This document shows positions 9,985-20,782 of a DNA stretch of 64,000 nucleotides, piece by piece. Position 1 is the first letter of the stretch, and each line of letters opens with the position of its first letter. Position numbers and translations under genes: made by a program. This DNA is from Heliopora coerulea (Eukaryota; Cnidaria; Anthozoa; Scleralcyonacea; Helioporidae): positions 1 to 64,000 of the forward strand of contig JASJOG010000604.1 of NCBI GenBank assembly GCA_030142905.1, read 5' to 3'. Under the pieces are notes generated by a model that saw only the letters and a program-made list of their open reading frames with translations, had not been told where the DNA came from and made no database searches.

Positions 9985-11412
9985 GTGAGTAATATTACAG
10001 ACAGTAAAGATTTCGACAAACAACTTAGCGAGTGATGTGTCATATGAAAATTATGAAAACGGTTGTAAAATTACGGAGATTTTAATCATAATTATATGGA
10101 GTCGGAAAACGATAAGTATAGGATAAGACACATATCAAAAAATGTCATCCTGAGACTTAATAATCAAGTTAAAACAAAATCAGACAAGTTAAATACGGTG
10201 GTATTTCGACTGTATTTTAGAGTCATCATCCCATAACGCAATTCACTGGTTTGAATCTTACCTTCAGTTATAGAATGCAGCGTACGTCGCTTGATAACAA
10301 GCTGTAGGATGTTCTACCCATTTCCCATGGTGTACCTTTTGTATTTATTTCTTGTCAAGATTGAATAAAACTGATTGGATTATGCTGTTGAGACGGAAGA
10401 CTACTCTAATAGCTTAATAGCTAGCTTCTCACAATAATCACGTGCTACTAATGTCAATCATTCTTAGTTAGTAATTCGTACAGGTACTAATTACATTATT
10501 ATTAAGATACAACATCCCTCCCTTGATTTTAGTTAGTTTCTTTATCCTGATTAAAGTTGATTGGAAACGAATATCAACATGTTCATTACTTCGCCTTAAA
10601 TGTTCCCTTTGAGTTCATTTCTAGGTGTGTAGCTCTCAGTAATAATAGTCCGGTCTTATTTTATCCCTAGATGATGTACGTGAACTTTCATTTCCTCTTT
10701 CATTCTGGTTCTTGTTTCTATTCGCTTGAATCTCTTCAGTTTGGTTTTCTTCTTGGTATTCGATCTGCCGAGTTCTGTTGTGGTTCCCCTAGAATTTATT
10801 CTTCACGATGGTGTTGCTTCCTTTCGCATAACTTTATGCGAGATAAATGTCTACGATGCTGTGTTCCGTATTTGTCTTTCAGTACGATTTAGGTACCATT
10901 TATCTCGACAATTTATATTGGATCAGGGTCGAATCTTCTTGAATATTTGTTGCGACGTTTTTGGGTAATAAGGCTTTTATTTCCTTCGAGATTTCTTGGA
11001 ATTGCTTTGCGTTTCTGACCGGTGTATTCCTATGACTTCTGTTTCTCCATTGAATCTTTGTCGCTCACGTCTTCTATTTCCATATGTGTCTGTTAAGTGG
11101 GAAGTTTGGCCTTCATTTCTCTTTTCAGGAGTAAGGAAGAGGGTGTCTATTCAGATTTATGAAAACAGCCTATCCTGCGGGCATATACCAAAAAGGAACA
11201 CATTCATACTCGTAGAGCCCACAAGCGGATGGACGGGTGTGGGTGGGACTCAGCAGAAACTACTCCCGTAAATTCGCTGTCTCCGGGGGGTAGGGGGATT
11301 AATAAATAATCTGCGATTAGTCACGTATTAAGCTTTAAGGTCCATTGCTATGGCTGTCCAAATACCAGTCATAACAGTGTAATAATAACGAGAATCTAAT
11401 TTTTTTGCACAG

Positions 11413-11460
11413 ATGATGTTGAGGAATCCAACGAAGCAAGCGGATCAGTTAGAAAACCTG
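11413..11460 (+). CDS. candidate 48-bp linker exon before the Death domain
   Basis: This 48 bp segment has a strong pyrimidine-rich acceptor (TTTTTTTGCACAG) and a consensus-like donor GTAAGC. In phase 0 it reads 'MMLRNPTKQADQLENL', which joins in frame to 'GLPPNVFERVC' of the Death exon. A second open frame (DVEESNEASGSVRKP) also exists but does not fit the fixed phase of the Death exon. Support is splice signals plus phase only. Confidence 0.35.
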
Positions 11461-11468
11461 GTAAGCAG

Positions 11469-11530
11469 TAGTAAAGTAAAGTAACTAAAGTAAAAGTACA
11501 AGTAAAAGTAAAAATAAAAGTAAAGTAATG
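11469..11530 (+). repeat. AAGTA-rich simple repeat
   Basis: Imperfect units of GTAAA/AAGTAA follow directly after the donor at 11461. This is an intronic low-complexity repeat. Confidence 0.75.
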
Positions 11531-13364
11531 TACTGGGATCAGTTGTTAAAAGGACGGTTAATACTAATCCTGGGTTAGTAATTAATCAGTTTTAGTTACG
11601 GATATTTTGGTTCACCGTTCCAATTTAATTTGAGAACAAATCGTTTCTGGGTCCAACCAAAGTCTGCAGAGAAAACTTATAATTTTTATTTGCCATATCG
11701 TTAGAATTTGTCCTTAACGTTTTCGTTAATCCAAGAAAAAGCTGCTCACCTTTTTAACAACCGAATCAGAGCGTTGGGAAAGTGTGTATTTAATGGCAGT
11801 TTTGCTTACGGAGTTATGTGATAACTAATGCAGATAAGATTTTAGCTATTTGTTTTGTTTTGACTTTATACATTTTTGGCTTCTGCCTATTAAATCCTCT
11901 GTAATAGTTATGTAAATTTTTAAAAATGTAAGTTTGGTGTGAAATAATACCTATTTCGTACACTGTTGTAAAACATTAGCTTGGGCATGTGAGGGCACCG
12001 TAAAACTCAAGGATCAAAAAGACCGTTAGAACGCTTTCCCGTTTTAATTAAAAGTGTTTCTTCAATTTTTAGCGTATTTCTAAATTTTAGTCAAATTCAT
12101 TTTACTGCAAGAAATACGAATACGCGATCACCTCACTACCATCCTTCACCATATCCCTTGAGGATGTAAACAAAACGGGGAAGTTTCATCCCACGTGCGG
12201 GGCTGACGTCACTATGTATCTAATTGGCTAATTGAGTAACGTAGGCAAAACATGTAGCACACACGATTGCAAAAGTTTGTTTACTTTTACAATTTGTTTC
12301 AAATATTATGAATGAAATCTTGGTTATTTTCAATTCAAAGAAATTCGACTTAATATCATTTCAATATGGCTGACGCAAATCTGGAAAATGAACGTCACGG
12401 AAATTTCAGAGATTGCCTAAACGAAGTATTCGTGACTGGAGTACTGTGCACTTTCATGGCTGAAATAATGCAATATTGCAAGTACGTTGCAGCCGGGGAT
12501 AATAGTTGCTAGAATGTTTTTAGATGTCTTCCGGAATCTTCATGTCAGGTGTTCAAGAACGGACACATTAGTGATATAATAGTTGCGCAAGGCTATAACA
12601 CGTTTTTACTAAAATGGAATTGCTTGCCAGAGACGAGGAAGGATCACATTTACAAAATCATCCTTATGAGATTCGAATTCCCACCATTGAAAACCAAATT
12701 CGCTTCCTGCTGTTGTGTTGCTAGTATTGGACCAAATGCTTCTTTTTAACATATTGCCACTGTGTGTTACGCACTGGAAGACTTGAGTAGAACGGTCTTA
12801 CAAGCGCAGGAGTAAGATGTTTGAATGATCTAGTACTTATCTACTTATGACATGGAATCAGCTGCGTAAGAGACGACTTGAACCGAACTGATTCGAAATC
12901 TCGATAATTCTTTGCAGAACCAAAATCAGCAAATGAGAGGAAAGACGAAATTAACAGGGCGTAAACCTGTTGAAATATCGGGAATATAACAAACGATTAA
13001 AGCTTAAATAAAACTTTACGCTTACAAACTTAAGTATCTGGAAAAAAAAGCTTGCCATAGAAGTCAAATCCTAACCCTGAAGAGTGCCTATAACTGTTTC
13101 AGGGTATCAAAAAACAATGTTTTGCTCTTTTCTTCATCTCCTATATTTTTTCTACCTATTGTGGGTTGATGTTTGGCTTTCTTTTCGCAAAACCTCGAAT
13201 TTCAAGCCAGAATTAAATATCCTTGTACTGGCATATACTTTGCTACAGTCAAACCCTATATGTTGAAGCCAAATGCTTAGTAGTTGCTTATTGTGCATTG
13301 GTACGCGATAGATAATTAAAAATTAAATTATCAAATAATTATTTGTATATACATACATATACAT
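11531..13364. other. intron, nothing firm seen
   Basis: No domain-bearing frame is present. A 39-codon open start at 12366 (MADANLENERHG...) followed by a possible donor at about 12483 was considered as an exon, but its phase does not fit the Death exon. The rest is AT-rich without recognised repeats. Confidence 0.45.
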
Positions 13365-13744
13365 ATTTGGAGATCTATCCTAAAGATTTGGCGTTAAAAT
13401 ACGAACACTTAGGTACGAGCGCTACATTTCTTGAACTTGACATCACGATTCGGGATGACATTTTTGGGTATAAGTTGTATGATAATAGGGATGCTTTTCC
13501 GTTCTCAATAGTTCGTATGCCAAATCTTTCGAGCAATATTCCCTCAAGAATTTTTTACGGTGCAGTATTTTCGGGATTGTTACAAGTTGCTAGAATATTA
13601 TTTGCCGATTTTATATCAAGAGCTTCTCAGTTATATCGTAGGATATGTTTACAAGGTGGATCAAAACCCAAACTAAATTTGCATATAAGAAAAGCTATTA
13701 GAAAACATCCTAGTGCTTTTGAGAAATTTACTACAACACCTTAG
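13365..13744 (+). pseudogene. reverse-transcriptase C-terminal fragment, probably Penelope-like
   Basis: The plus frame reads 'LGTSATFLELDITIRDD', YKLYDNRDAFPFSIVRMP and 'SNIPSRIFYGAVFSGLLQVA', then AIRKHPSAFEKF. This is the conserved block after the RT catalytic core in a family seen in many invertebrates ('FLDLDI...KLYDKRD.F.F.IV..P...SNIP'). No upstream RT palm and no GIY-YIG follow. I assign it to Penelope-like or related RTs with moderate certainty. It sits in the intron before the Death exon. Confidence 0.6.
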
Positions 13745-15018
13745 CATGTAGTAAGTAAAATAACAAACCATGGTGGGCAGGTGGCATTATTGGAAAAGCC
13801 AGTACATATCAAAAATATGCAATAAAAAACTGCAGTCTAAGTCTAACTAAAGATGCTCCGACCTTCATTTGAATGCACATTTTCGGTCAGTTTTTCAAAG
13901 TCTGGATAACTTTTTTGATGGATACACCATAATGAGTGGATGAATTCGCTATTCAGTGAAAAATGAACGGATTGAACGTAGAAAGAGGACAGTGCTGTCG
14001 TTCCTTTGAATAACCAAACTTATGCAGTGGACTTATGTTGTTTACTGAATAGGAGTTATACTCTGGTGACAAGTTAACCAAATTTTGAAGAATTTCAATA
14101 AGAAATTGAAATTGTTTTGCCATGTTTATATAGCGTGATGCAAACAAGAGGAGAAGGTTGGGAGAATTTCACTTATAGAGCCGCTTGAGAGTTCTCGCAA
14201 CCTTTCAGAGTGTTTGCGTCGGGCTATATTAACAGAACAAACCAGTTTCTATTTCTTTCATAAGATGAGCAAAGAACTAAGCAATAATAATTGTGAATAA
14301 CGAACTTAATTTTCAATATCAAATGGCAAGCTCCTGTAGATTCGTAAACCAATCAGAAGTTCTCATCCACACCTAGAACAAATTCTGGAGTCAAACGGCG
14401 CTTTGATGTCATAACCGTGTTAGCATAGCCTGATATAAAGACGGTAACTGACCAATCATTGTGTGCGTAATAAAAAACGGTAAATGCTAAAAACTATACA
14501 GTAAAATAACGTATCTGCAAGAAGCCTAGGAACGAGGGGGTGGAAAGGAGTTCAAGGATTGATTAGAGCATTATGCTGGTTTTTAGGTTGTGTTTAGAGC
14601 TATGGTTAGGGTTAGGGTTGGTGTTAGGGTTAGGAATAGGTGGTACGTGTTTTAAAGTACATACTTAGTTTTAATTCCTTATCAATTGATTCGTTCTCAG
14701 TCTCTCCTCGAAACGTTATTTTAAGGTATACTTTTTGGCAATCCCCAATTTGAAACTTATTTTATAATTCAGTGTAATAGCCAAATCATAAAGTGTTATC
14801 CTGCCATTTGGAGATAGTAGGTGGGAGCTAGTCAAGTGGACACCCTACATTTAAGTAGATGTTAAAATCAGGCATCCTCAGAATACGGATGAACGGAAAC
14901 TTTTGGTCTTTCGAACCTGATGATACGGAATACCTAAAAGTATTTCATTTAACATATTGTTTGAGAAAGAGCATGGTACATTATTGTCCTTTTTTATGAA
15001 GATTTACGAGCAATTTAG
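13745..15018. other. intron, no gene seen
   Basis: Unremarkable apart from the telomere-like patch at 14603-14636. Confidence 0.5.
14603..14636 (+). repeat. interstitial TTAGGG repeats
   Basis: Four TTAGGG/TTGGTG-type hexamers lie in tandem (GGTTAGGGTTAGGGTTGG, then GTTAGGGTTAGG). This is a short interstitial telomeric repeat inside an intron. Confidence 0.75.
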
Positions 15019-15289
15019 GGTTTACCTCCAAATGTCTTCGAACGCGTTTGTATGAAGTTAAACGTGCCCACTCCGGGTAGAGACTGTGATGTATTGGGAC
15101 AATACATGGGTTACTCCACAAATCAAATTGCCAGATTCAAACTGTCCAAGAATCCTACGGATGCCATTTTGTTTCATTGGGTAACCCAACGTGGAAATGA
15201 ATTGAAGCGACTTACTGAAATCCTTAAGAAGATAAAACGACATGACGTTGTTGAAATCCTTGAAGCGAAAGATAACTTAAATTTACACT
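15019..15289 (+). CDS. Death-domain exon
   Basis: The acceptor is ...CAATTTAG. The in-frame TAG directly upstream (15016-15018) is removed if this acceptor is used. The exon encodes about 90 residues: 'GLPPNVFERVCMKLNV' (helix 1), 'GRDCDVLGQYMGYSTNQIAR' (helices 2-3), KNPTDAILFHWVTQRGNELK (helices 4-5) and 'LTEILKKIKRHDVVEILE' (helix 6). This matches the Death-domain pattern of UNC5, NF-kB p105 and MyD88/IRAK-type proteins. The usual Trp of the 'DW..LA' motif is replaced (DCDVLG). The donor is CACT|GTAACC at 15290; if it is not used, the frame stops at 15325. The phase-1 end matches exon 17858. Death domains oligomerise with other Death domains in apoptotic and NF-kB signalling. Confidence 0.75.
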
Positions 15290-15749
15290 GTAACCAACAA
15301 AGCAAAACAGCATATACAGTGGCCTAACGGAAATACTCGAGGCCCTTAGGAGATTTTCCTTCGGGGGCCCTCATCACCCCTGTTAGTATAGACTTCATGA
15401 AGACAATTTCAAGACTTTAACTCTCAATTGTCTTTCCAGATTCATCGGGGGCCCATTAGAGGTCGGAGGCCCCTTAGGAGTTGCTCTAACCGTGACCATA
15501 GATAGTTACGCCACTGAACATATAATTGACACTCTTATATAGTGGACACAGGCGTATTCTGTGTTTTATTCCATAGCTTTGTTCTACGTGGCATGATGTC
15601 GAGACAATAATTGCTGCGAGGAACTCTTGTAGTTAATCGAATTTTATGTATTGATGCATATGATGTGAAATTGCTTTATCTAGCAGTGTGATTATTTAGC
15701 TTTGCTATTTTATCTTATTCTCAGTCTTATTATATAATTAGTATTTTTC

Positions 15750-16160
15750 AGTAATACTCTTTGCCGCATCTGCAAAAAGTCTGATGAGTCAGTTGATCAC
15801 CTCATAGCAGACTGTCCTGTATTACCATCTAAAGACTGTAAGACTCGCCATGATCGTTTAAGCCAATACATCCACTACAATGTGTGCATGCATTAGAACA
15901 TCAAAGTCCCTGAGAAATGGTGCGAACACCATCCTGTAGAGGTCACCAATGGAAAAGATGTGACAACTCTTTGAGATGCACAATTCACACAGACCGTACC
16001 ATCATGGCTAATAAACCAGATATTGTTATCTACGACATCAAAGCAAGGACATTGACATGGCAGTTCCTTGTGCTAGCAACATTGCGACTAAAGAGAAATA
16101 TAAAGACCTGGAAATTGATACAACCAGAATGTGGGATCTAAACGCAACAAAGATTTCTAA
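15750..16160 (+). pseudogene. RLE-type LINE C-terminus (CCHC plus restriction-like endonuclease)
   Basis: It begins with a zinc knuckle region, LCRICKKSDESVDHLIADC. Later come 'NKPDIVIYDIKARTLT' and 'KYKDLEIDTTRMWDLNAT', the PD...(D/E)-K type block of the restriction-like endonuclease that follows the RT in R2/NeSL-like LINEs. Two or more frame changes and stops are present. It is a 5'-truncated dead copy in the intron after the Death exon. The same domain occurs on the minus strand at 38330-38614. Confidence 0.7.
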
Positions 16161-17857
16161 AACCAGTTTCTACACTCATTTCATGTGTGGCAAGCCAGAT
16201 TTCCAATTGTCTACCCACTTTTTAACCCAACGCAAAACCCACCAGCATAAAGACGTCTTTAAACACGTATTACGAACGAACCCATAATATAACGTAGAAC
16301 AAATCCCGAGAAACCAATGGAGATAAGTAGGAAAAAGAGCCCACTTGAACGCTAAGATTTCAGCCCAGGATCTTTGTTGTACTATTAAAAGATATGGCAC
16401 ATTGAACTCGGACGAAAAAAGATTACAGCTGTAACTCGGACCAGCGAACCCAAAGAGGATAAGTCGAGAAAATCTGTACTTGATTGTGATGCGGATTTTA
16501 ATACGGAATACGGGACCTGCAGTTTACTAGAGCGATGGTCTTTCAGTTGAGCAACCAGGTCACATCAGGTGCAAGAAAAATTGAGTTCACTTTTACCCAT
16601 ACACCTGACCAGGCGTGGTACTTGGATGAAGTACTATTTACAATATGAGCGGCGGTGTTATATCGGATATACAAACATGAGCAAAAGGCGAATGATTGTA
16701 TGTGTGATACAACTCTAACTTGAATGTTGTGAAATACTAATGGAACGAATATACATAAACACTCACGTTCATCAAAAATGGTGAAAATTCCAACGCTTTT
16801 AGCCGCGGAAACATGAAAATTTCTAGAAAATCAGATTTATTATCAAAAGATGTATTGCGTGTGGTTGTATCAAATTCTTTTGATTTTTATTCATGATATA
16901 CTGTATTAATGATTATTATAATTTGAAATACCTTCTATCTCGTGTGAGTTCGCTGTTATCACATGCATTCAGTCGATATGTCACTTGAAGTAGTGTCAAA
17001 TACAATGCCTTCTACATGACCTGAGTTTGCAGTGCCACATATGCAGTTGGATATCGTACTTGAATAAGAGTTTCACCATTGTTCAGTGTCTTATACACTC
17101 CCTTTTTGCATAAGGGTTCACCAGAATTAGATAGTAGGATAGGCTCAGTGAATCATTAAATTCACAAATTCAAAATATACATACTCAAATGTACACAAAA
17201 ATAATGCCTTAGAGTTTATATAATTCCATATATATTTTGTTTTTGTTTAGAGTGCTTTTTCATTCCCATTTATCAATTTTTAATTACTCAGCTTGTATAT
17301 ATGTATATGCTGTGGACTGCCTAATCGGTGTTGTATCGTACATACAATCATTTGTCTTCGAATCGCAGTGTACGGTCGATAATGTCGACTACTTATCCTG
17401 TAAGCAATCAAAACTGTCTCACGCATTTTAGTTTGCTACGTAGCTTGAAGTAATGTCAAATACCTCTTATCTCACCTCCGTTTGCTCTCCCGCATGTGTT
17501 TAGTTAGGTCTATCTCCTAAAGTATTGTCATATACATTACATGTCACCTCTATTCAGTACATCAAATATCTTAAAATGAGTTTTTCACTTGAAGTACAGC
17601 CAATGCTTTGTATCTCACTGACGTATGTATAATTAGTCATATTTTAAGTCCTAATTCTAACGTAAAACATATTGGGTTTTTTGTGTGGTGTTTAAGTTTG
17701 TATATTTCCTCCTTCCCTGAGGATTAATCTAACATAAACAAAACTCTTCTTTTCGTGCGGTGTTTAAGTTTGTATATTTCTTTCTTCTCTAAGGATAAAT
17801 CTAACATAAACAAAACTCTTCTTTGGGTTACTTATCGTAACATTTTGATTCGTTTAG
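16161..17857. other. intron, no firm gene
   Basis: It contains scattered short open frames without recognisable domains and a weak tRNA-like patch near 16500-16570. Near 17680-17820 a stretch containing GTGTTTAAGTTTGTATATTTC occurs twice, 70 bp apart. Confidence 0.4.
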
Positions 17858-17927
17858 ACAAAACTGACACGTTATTGAAGGAAAGTGAAGAAGAGAATAA
17901 ATGTGGTTTTGATCCTCCTTCAATGCA
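17858..17927 (+). CDS. linker exon between Death and ZU5 domains
   Basis: A 70 bp exon with acceptor ...GATTCGTTTAG and donor CA|GTTAGT. It starts with two bases completing a codon and reads KTDTLLKESEEENKCGFDPPSM, ending two bases into the next codon. Those phases are exactly what is needed to connect the Death exon (ends phase 1) to the ZU5 exon (starts phase 2), giving ...DPPSMQ-FEIRQQGG. It is charged and probably a flexible linker. The call is from splice signals and phase. Confidence 0.55.
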
Positions 17928-18035
17928 GTTAGTGTTCGTTCGCTAATCATTCTATACAGTAATTCCTTTGCTTGCTTTTGTAGGTTTTCTTTTGTTGATC
18001 AATCGTAATTTCATCTATTTCTCATTAATCAGTGT

Positions 18036-18110
18036 TACTATTATTATTATTATTATTATTATTATTGTTATTATTAATATCAATATTATTATCATTGTTA
18101 TTTTTTATTC
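18036..18110 (+). repeat. ATT trinucleotide microsatellite
   Basis: A run of TAT/ATT trinucleotides degenerates rightwards into TTATTA and ATC interruptions. Confidence 0.85.
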
Positions 18111-18156
18111 ACATTATTGTTATTATCATTATTTAGTTACTGTCGTTGTTTTAACG

Positions 18157-18525
18157 TATCTGTTGCTACTGTCTCTGCTGCTGTTTTTCTTATTTTTGTG
18201 GTTAATTTTCCCGCATCGTTTGTATTTTTTGTTTTACTATTTTATTGGGGTGGTTTTTTGGGGAGGTGGGTTATTGATGCGCTTGTTACTGATATTCACT
18301 TCTATATCGCTGCTATTGTTGTGGTTGAGGTTGTTGTTGTCGTTGTTACTGTTGTTGCTGTTGTTGTTTTGGTGGGGTATTTTTTATTTTCCTTATTGCT
18401 ACGGTTGTTATATTCATGTTCCTTTTGGGTTTTTTGTCGCTGCTGCTGTTTTTGTGAATGCGGCTTATGGGGTTGTCGTTGTTGTTGTTGCGATTGCTGT
18501 TGCTATGGATGTTGTACTTGTTTTG
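18157..18525 (+). repeat. long GTT/GCT-rich low-complexity tract
   Basis: The strand is strongly T/G-biased with GTT, GCT and TTG repeats. This produces a long open frame of Leu/Val/Phe that is an artefact of composition, and a matching Asn/Gln-rich frame on the other strand. I do not regard it as coding. Confidence 0.8.
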
Positions 18526-18640
18526 AAGCATAAATTCCTACCATTTTTCATCATAATCCTCCATGCTAACCACTCAAGTAATATTTTCAGCTTATTTCTA
18601 TTTGACGTGAAACTCATAAGAAGCTTTCATAACACAAAAA

Positions 18641-18820
18641 GTCAAAAGGTTTGTGGACTACCGAATTTATGATAAAGATATCTAACGTTTCGAGCTATGG
18701 CCCTTCGTCAGAAAGTGAAACGAGAACTCAGAACTCGTTTCACTCTCTGACGAAGGGCCATAGCTCGAAGCGTTAGATATCTTTATCATGATGTCGACAG
18801 TCCCCAAACTTTTAACTTTT
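18641..18820. mobile_element. palindromic pair of Penelope-like 3' tails
   Basis: Arms 18641-18728 and 18730-18820 are reverse complements, with a one to two base centre. Each arm carries CTGACGAAGGGCCATAGCTC followed by GAA(A/G)C and TTAGATATC. This tail is common at 3' ends of Penelope-like and related elements. The layout is two tails joined head to head. Hammerhead-like cores are at 18705-18711 (minus) and 18747-18753 (plus). Confidence 0.65.
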
Positions 18821-18984
18821 TTTGTAGTTTTATACTGCCTGCGCAGCATTCCATTTTTATATTATTGTCTAGAGGCTTTCATATCATTGTTTATCAAATG
18901 CTAGTCTTTTGTGAACGTCATATTACGAGATTGTACGTCTCCTCGCATCACGTTCCCTAAATGTGAACCAGTTCTATACATTAA

Positions 18985-19490
18985 ACCATATGAACTCAGA
19001 TGGCTATCGAAGATTACATAAGTGTACAAACTGAAACCTTCTGATGACCAATGAAATACTCTAGCCATTGAGGCTACATGGACTGAGATTGTGAGTGAAG
19101 GTTACATATCTGTACAACATGTAACCTGATGAACAATAAGACATTCTGACCATTGAACTACATGGACTGAGACGGTAATCGAAAGTTACATATGTGTACA
19201 ATCTATAACCTTCTGATAACCCAGTGATTCACTCTAACCATTGAGCTCCATGGACTGAGATGGTGTTCGAAGGTTACATATGTGTACAGAGTGTAACTTC
19301 TGATAACCATCGAGACACCCTAACCATTAAACTACATTGACCGAGATGGTGAGTAAAGATTACATAAGTATAAAGCTTGTGACCTTCTCATAACCTGTGA
19401 GACGTTCTAGCCATTGAGCTACGAGGACGGGAAGATTGTGAGCGAAGATTGCATATGTGTTCAACCCATTACCATCTGATGACAAGTTAT
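18985..19490 (+). repeat. minisatellite, ~86 bp unit, tRNA-like
   Basis: About six diverged copies of an 84-88 bp unit lie in tandem. CATGGACTGAGATGGT-like landmarks occur near 18992, 19080, 19164, 19252, 19339 and 19425. Read on the minus strand, each unit contains a tRNA A-box-like segment (CATGTAGCTCAATGGTTAGAG) followed by TATCAGAAGGTTACA. This suggests expansion of a tRNA-derived unit. It lies in the intron upstream of the ZU5 exon. Confidence 0.75.
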
Positions 19491-19875
19491 ATGCGTTAAT
19501 AAATCAGTTGAAAAGGATTTCAGTGATGTGTAGGATCAGACCAGTATTAAAAGTTCCTGGTTCCTGCAAACCTTAGATCGTGGCAAAAGACATGCTTTAA
19601 GTTATTTTGCCGTGATATCCAAACAGCTTGGTGCGTCGACTGCTGTAATTTTAGATGCAATCGAAACTATTAACTATTCGGCATTTTTAAAAAAAGGGTA
19701 AACATCAACGTATTTTGAAAAGTCCCAGTTGACAGACCGCCGATTACAAGTTAGGTAACAAGAAAGGTATTTTAATTGATCTGACGAAAACTTTCATTGG
19801 ATTATATTTTCTTAATTCAAATTCATTGTTTGGTTTGTCTTTACTAAAAAATGTTTCATATTTTCTCTTTGTTAG

Positions 19876-20210
19876 ATTTGAGATTCGTCAACAGGGAGGA
19901 AGTATAGCCGTTCCTGTTTGCGGTGCTTTTCTCCTATTTCCGGCCCAAGCAGTTTCAAAGCCAGTGATCTTAAAATGTGAACGAGTGAGGTACAAAGACA
20001 ATCCAGTAAAACCAAGAAAAGGAGAAACATTCTGTAGCAGAATTATTAAGATGGAACCTGAAGGCCTTCCTTTTGCTGAACCAGTAACTGTTCTTCTCTC
20101 CCACTCAGCCGCTGAAGATGGTGCTTATGTTGACTATTATGACTTAACTGTACAGAAATTGACTAGAAAATGTGACGATTTAGAAACAGAAAGATTTAGT
20201 AAACCTGAAG
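19876..20210 (+). CDS. ZU5 domain exon (first ZU5)
   Basis: The acceptor is a pyrimidine-rich TTTCTCTTTGTTAG and the donor GAAG|GTACAA. It encodes about 112 residues: FEIRQQGGSIAVPVCGAFLL (beta strands with the conserved glycines), a basic middle, 'IIKMEPEGLPFAEPVTVLL' and SHS. The latter is the ZU5 signature (PxG-x-F-x-PV-x-L-x-x-HS). The tail reads DDLETERFSKPED across the splice. ZU5 modules occur in PIDD, UNC5, ankyrins and ZO-1, where they bind a UPA domain or partners. The entry phase (2) fits exon 17858-17927 and the exit phase (1) fits 20321. Confidence 0.85.
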
Positions 20211-20320
20211 GTACAATATTATCATGAATATTTCACCGGGCAGGTTATTCCGGCTAAAAGTTCATAGTTTTTAGATACTTTTATGCAAGAAGTGGAACAA
20301 AGTTTACTTTTTGACTTTAG

Positions 20321-20556
20321 ATCTTCCAGAAGAAATTGTTTCAGATTTTATTGACATAAATGAATATTTGCCTGTTGCAAAAGCCAGGATACAAGAACCA
20401 TGCACATTAGTTGTGGCTACCATGTTCAGGACCGAAAACATTATTGTGAAACCAGACGAGCCTTACAAATTCTCCAAGTCGTATGGAAACGAGGCTAAGC
20501 TAAAGATCCATTTTCCTGTCGGTGCTGTGAAAACAAAATGCTGTTTAAGAGTGCAG
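20321..20556 (+). CDS. second ZU5 domain, N-terminal exon
   Basis: Acceptor TTTTTGACTTTAG, donor CAG|GTATGT. It reads LPEEIVSDFIDINEYLPVAK, then CTLVVATMFRTENIIVKPDE and LKIHFPVGAVKTKCCLRVQ. In PIDD and ankyrins the first ZU5 is followed by such a segment leading into a second ZU5 ('L.I.FP.GAV......L.V'). It enters in phase 1, completing the GAT codon with the previous exon, and leaves in phase 0. The intron before it is only 110 bp; the one after is 5.3 kb and holds the large inverted-repeat element. Confidence 0.85.
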
Positions 20557-20639
20557 GTATGTGTATAAACCTATCTTCCTCCTCATCAGTGGATAAGGGA
20601 AGTGAACGCTTAGTGTTATTGTGCTTAGGTGTATACAAT

Positions 20640-20782
20640 AATATCTGATACAAACGGCAATAAGATTAAAGGAAAACAAGGCCCTTACAAAAATTTCGCC
20701 TACAATTTCACGTATGAAATTGATATTTCACATGCCAATGGACCTTATGCATTATCGCAGTGCATCACTGTAGTTTAGTTAC
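20640..20782. repeat. partial copy of a short palindromic repeat family (ACATGTGAAA / GCATTATCGCAGTGCATCAC)
   Basis: It contains TTTCACATG motifs and ends with ATGCATTATCGCAGTGCATC and CTGTAGTTTA. The same end occurs at about 21492-21525 and, inverted, at about 25000-25035. This looks like a short MITE-like unit, present in three copies around the big inverted repeat. Confidence 0.55.

Noticed and set aside
12366..12483. Possible first exon starting MADANLENERHG with a donor-like CAA|GTACGT
   Set aside because: It would end in phase 2, but the Death exon requires phase 0 and no linking exon was seen. No domain is recognisable.
16490..16580. Weak tRNA-like signal on the minus strand (GTTGCTCAACTGAAAGACC, then GGTCCCGTATTCC)
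   Set aside because: The B box deviates strongly and neither acceptor nor anticodon stems form, so I do not list it as a tRNA.
17968..18672. A 234-codon open frame rich in Leu, Val and Phe, resembling a membrane protein
   Set aside because: It is produced by T/G-rich microsatellite sequence (ATT, GTT, GCT repeats). The pseudo-hydrophobicity follows from base composition, and the opposite strand gives an equally meaningless Asn/Gln-rich frame.
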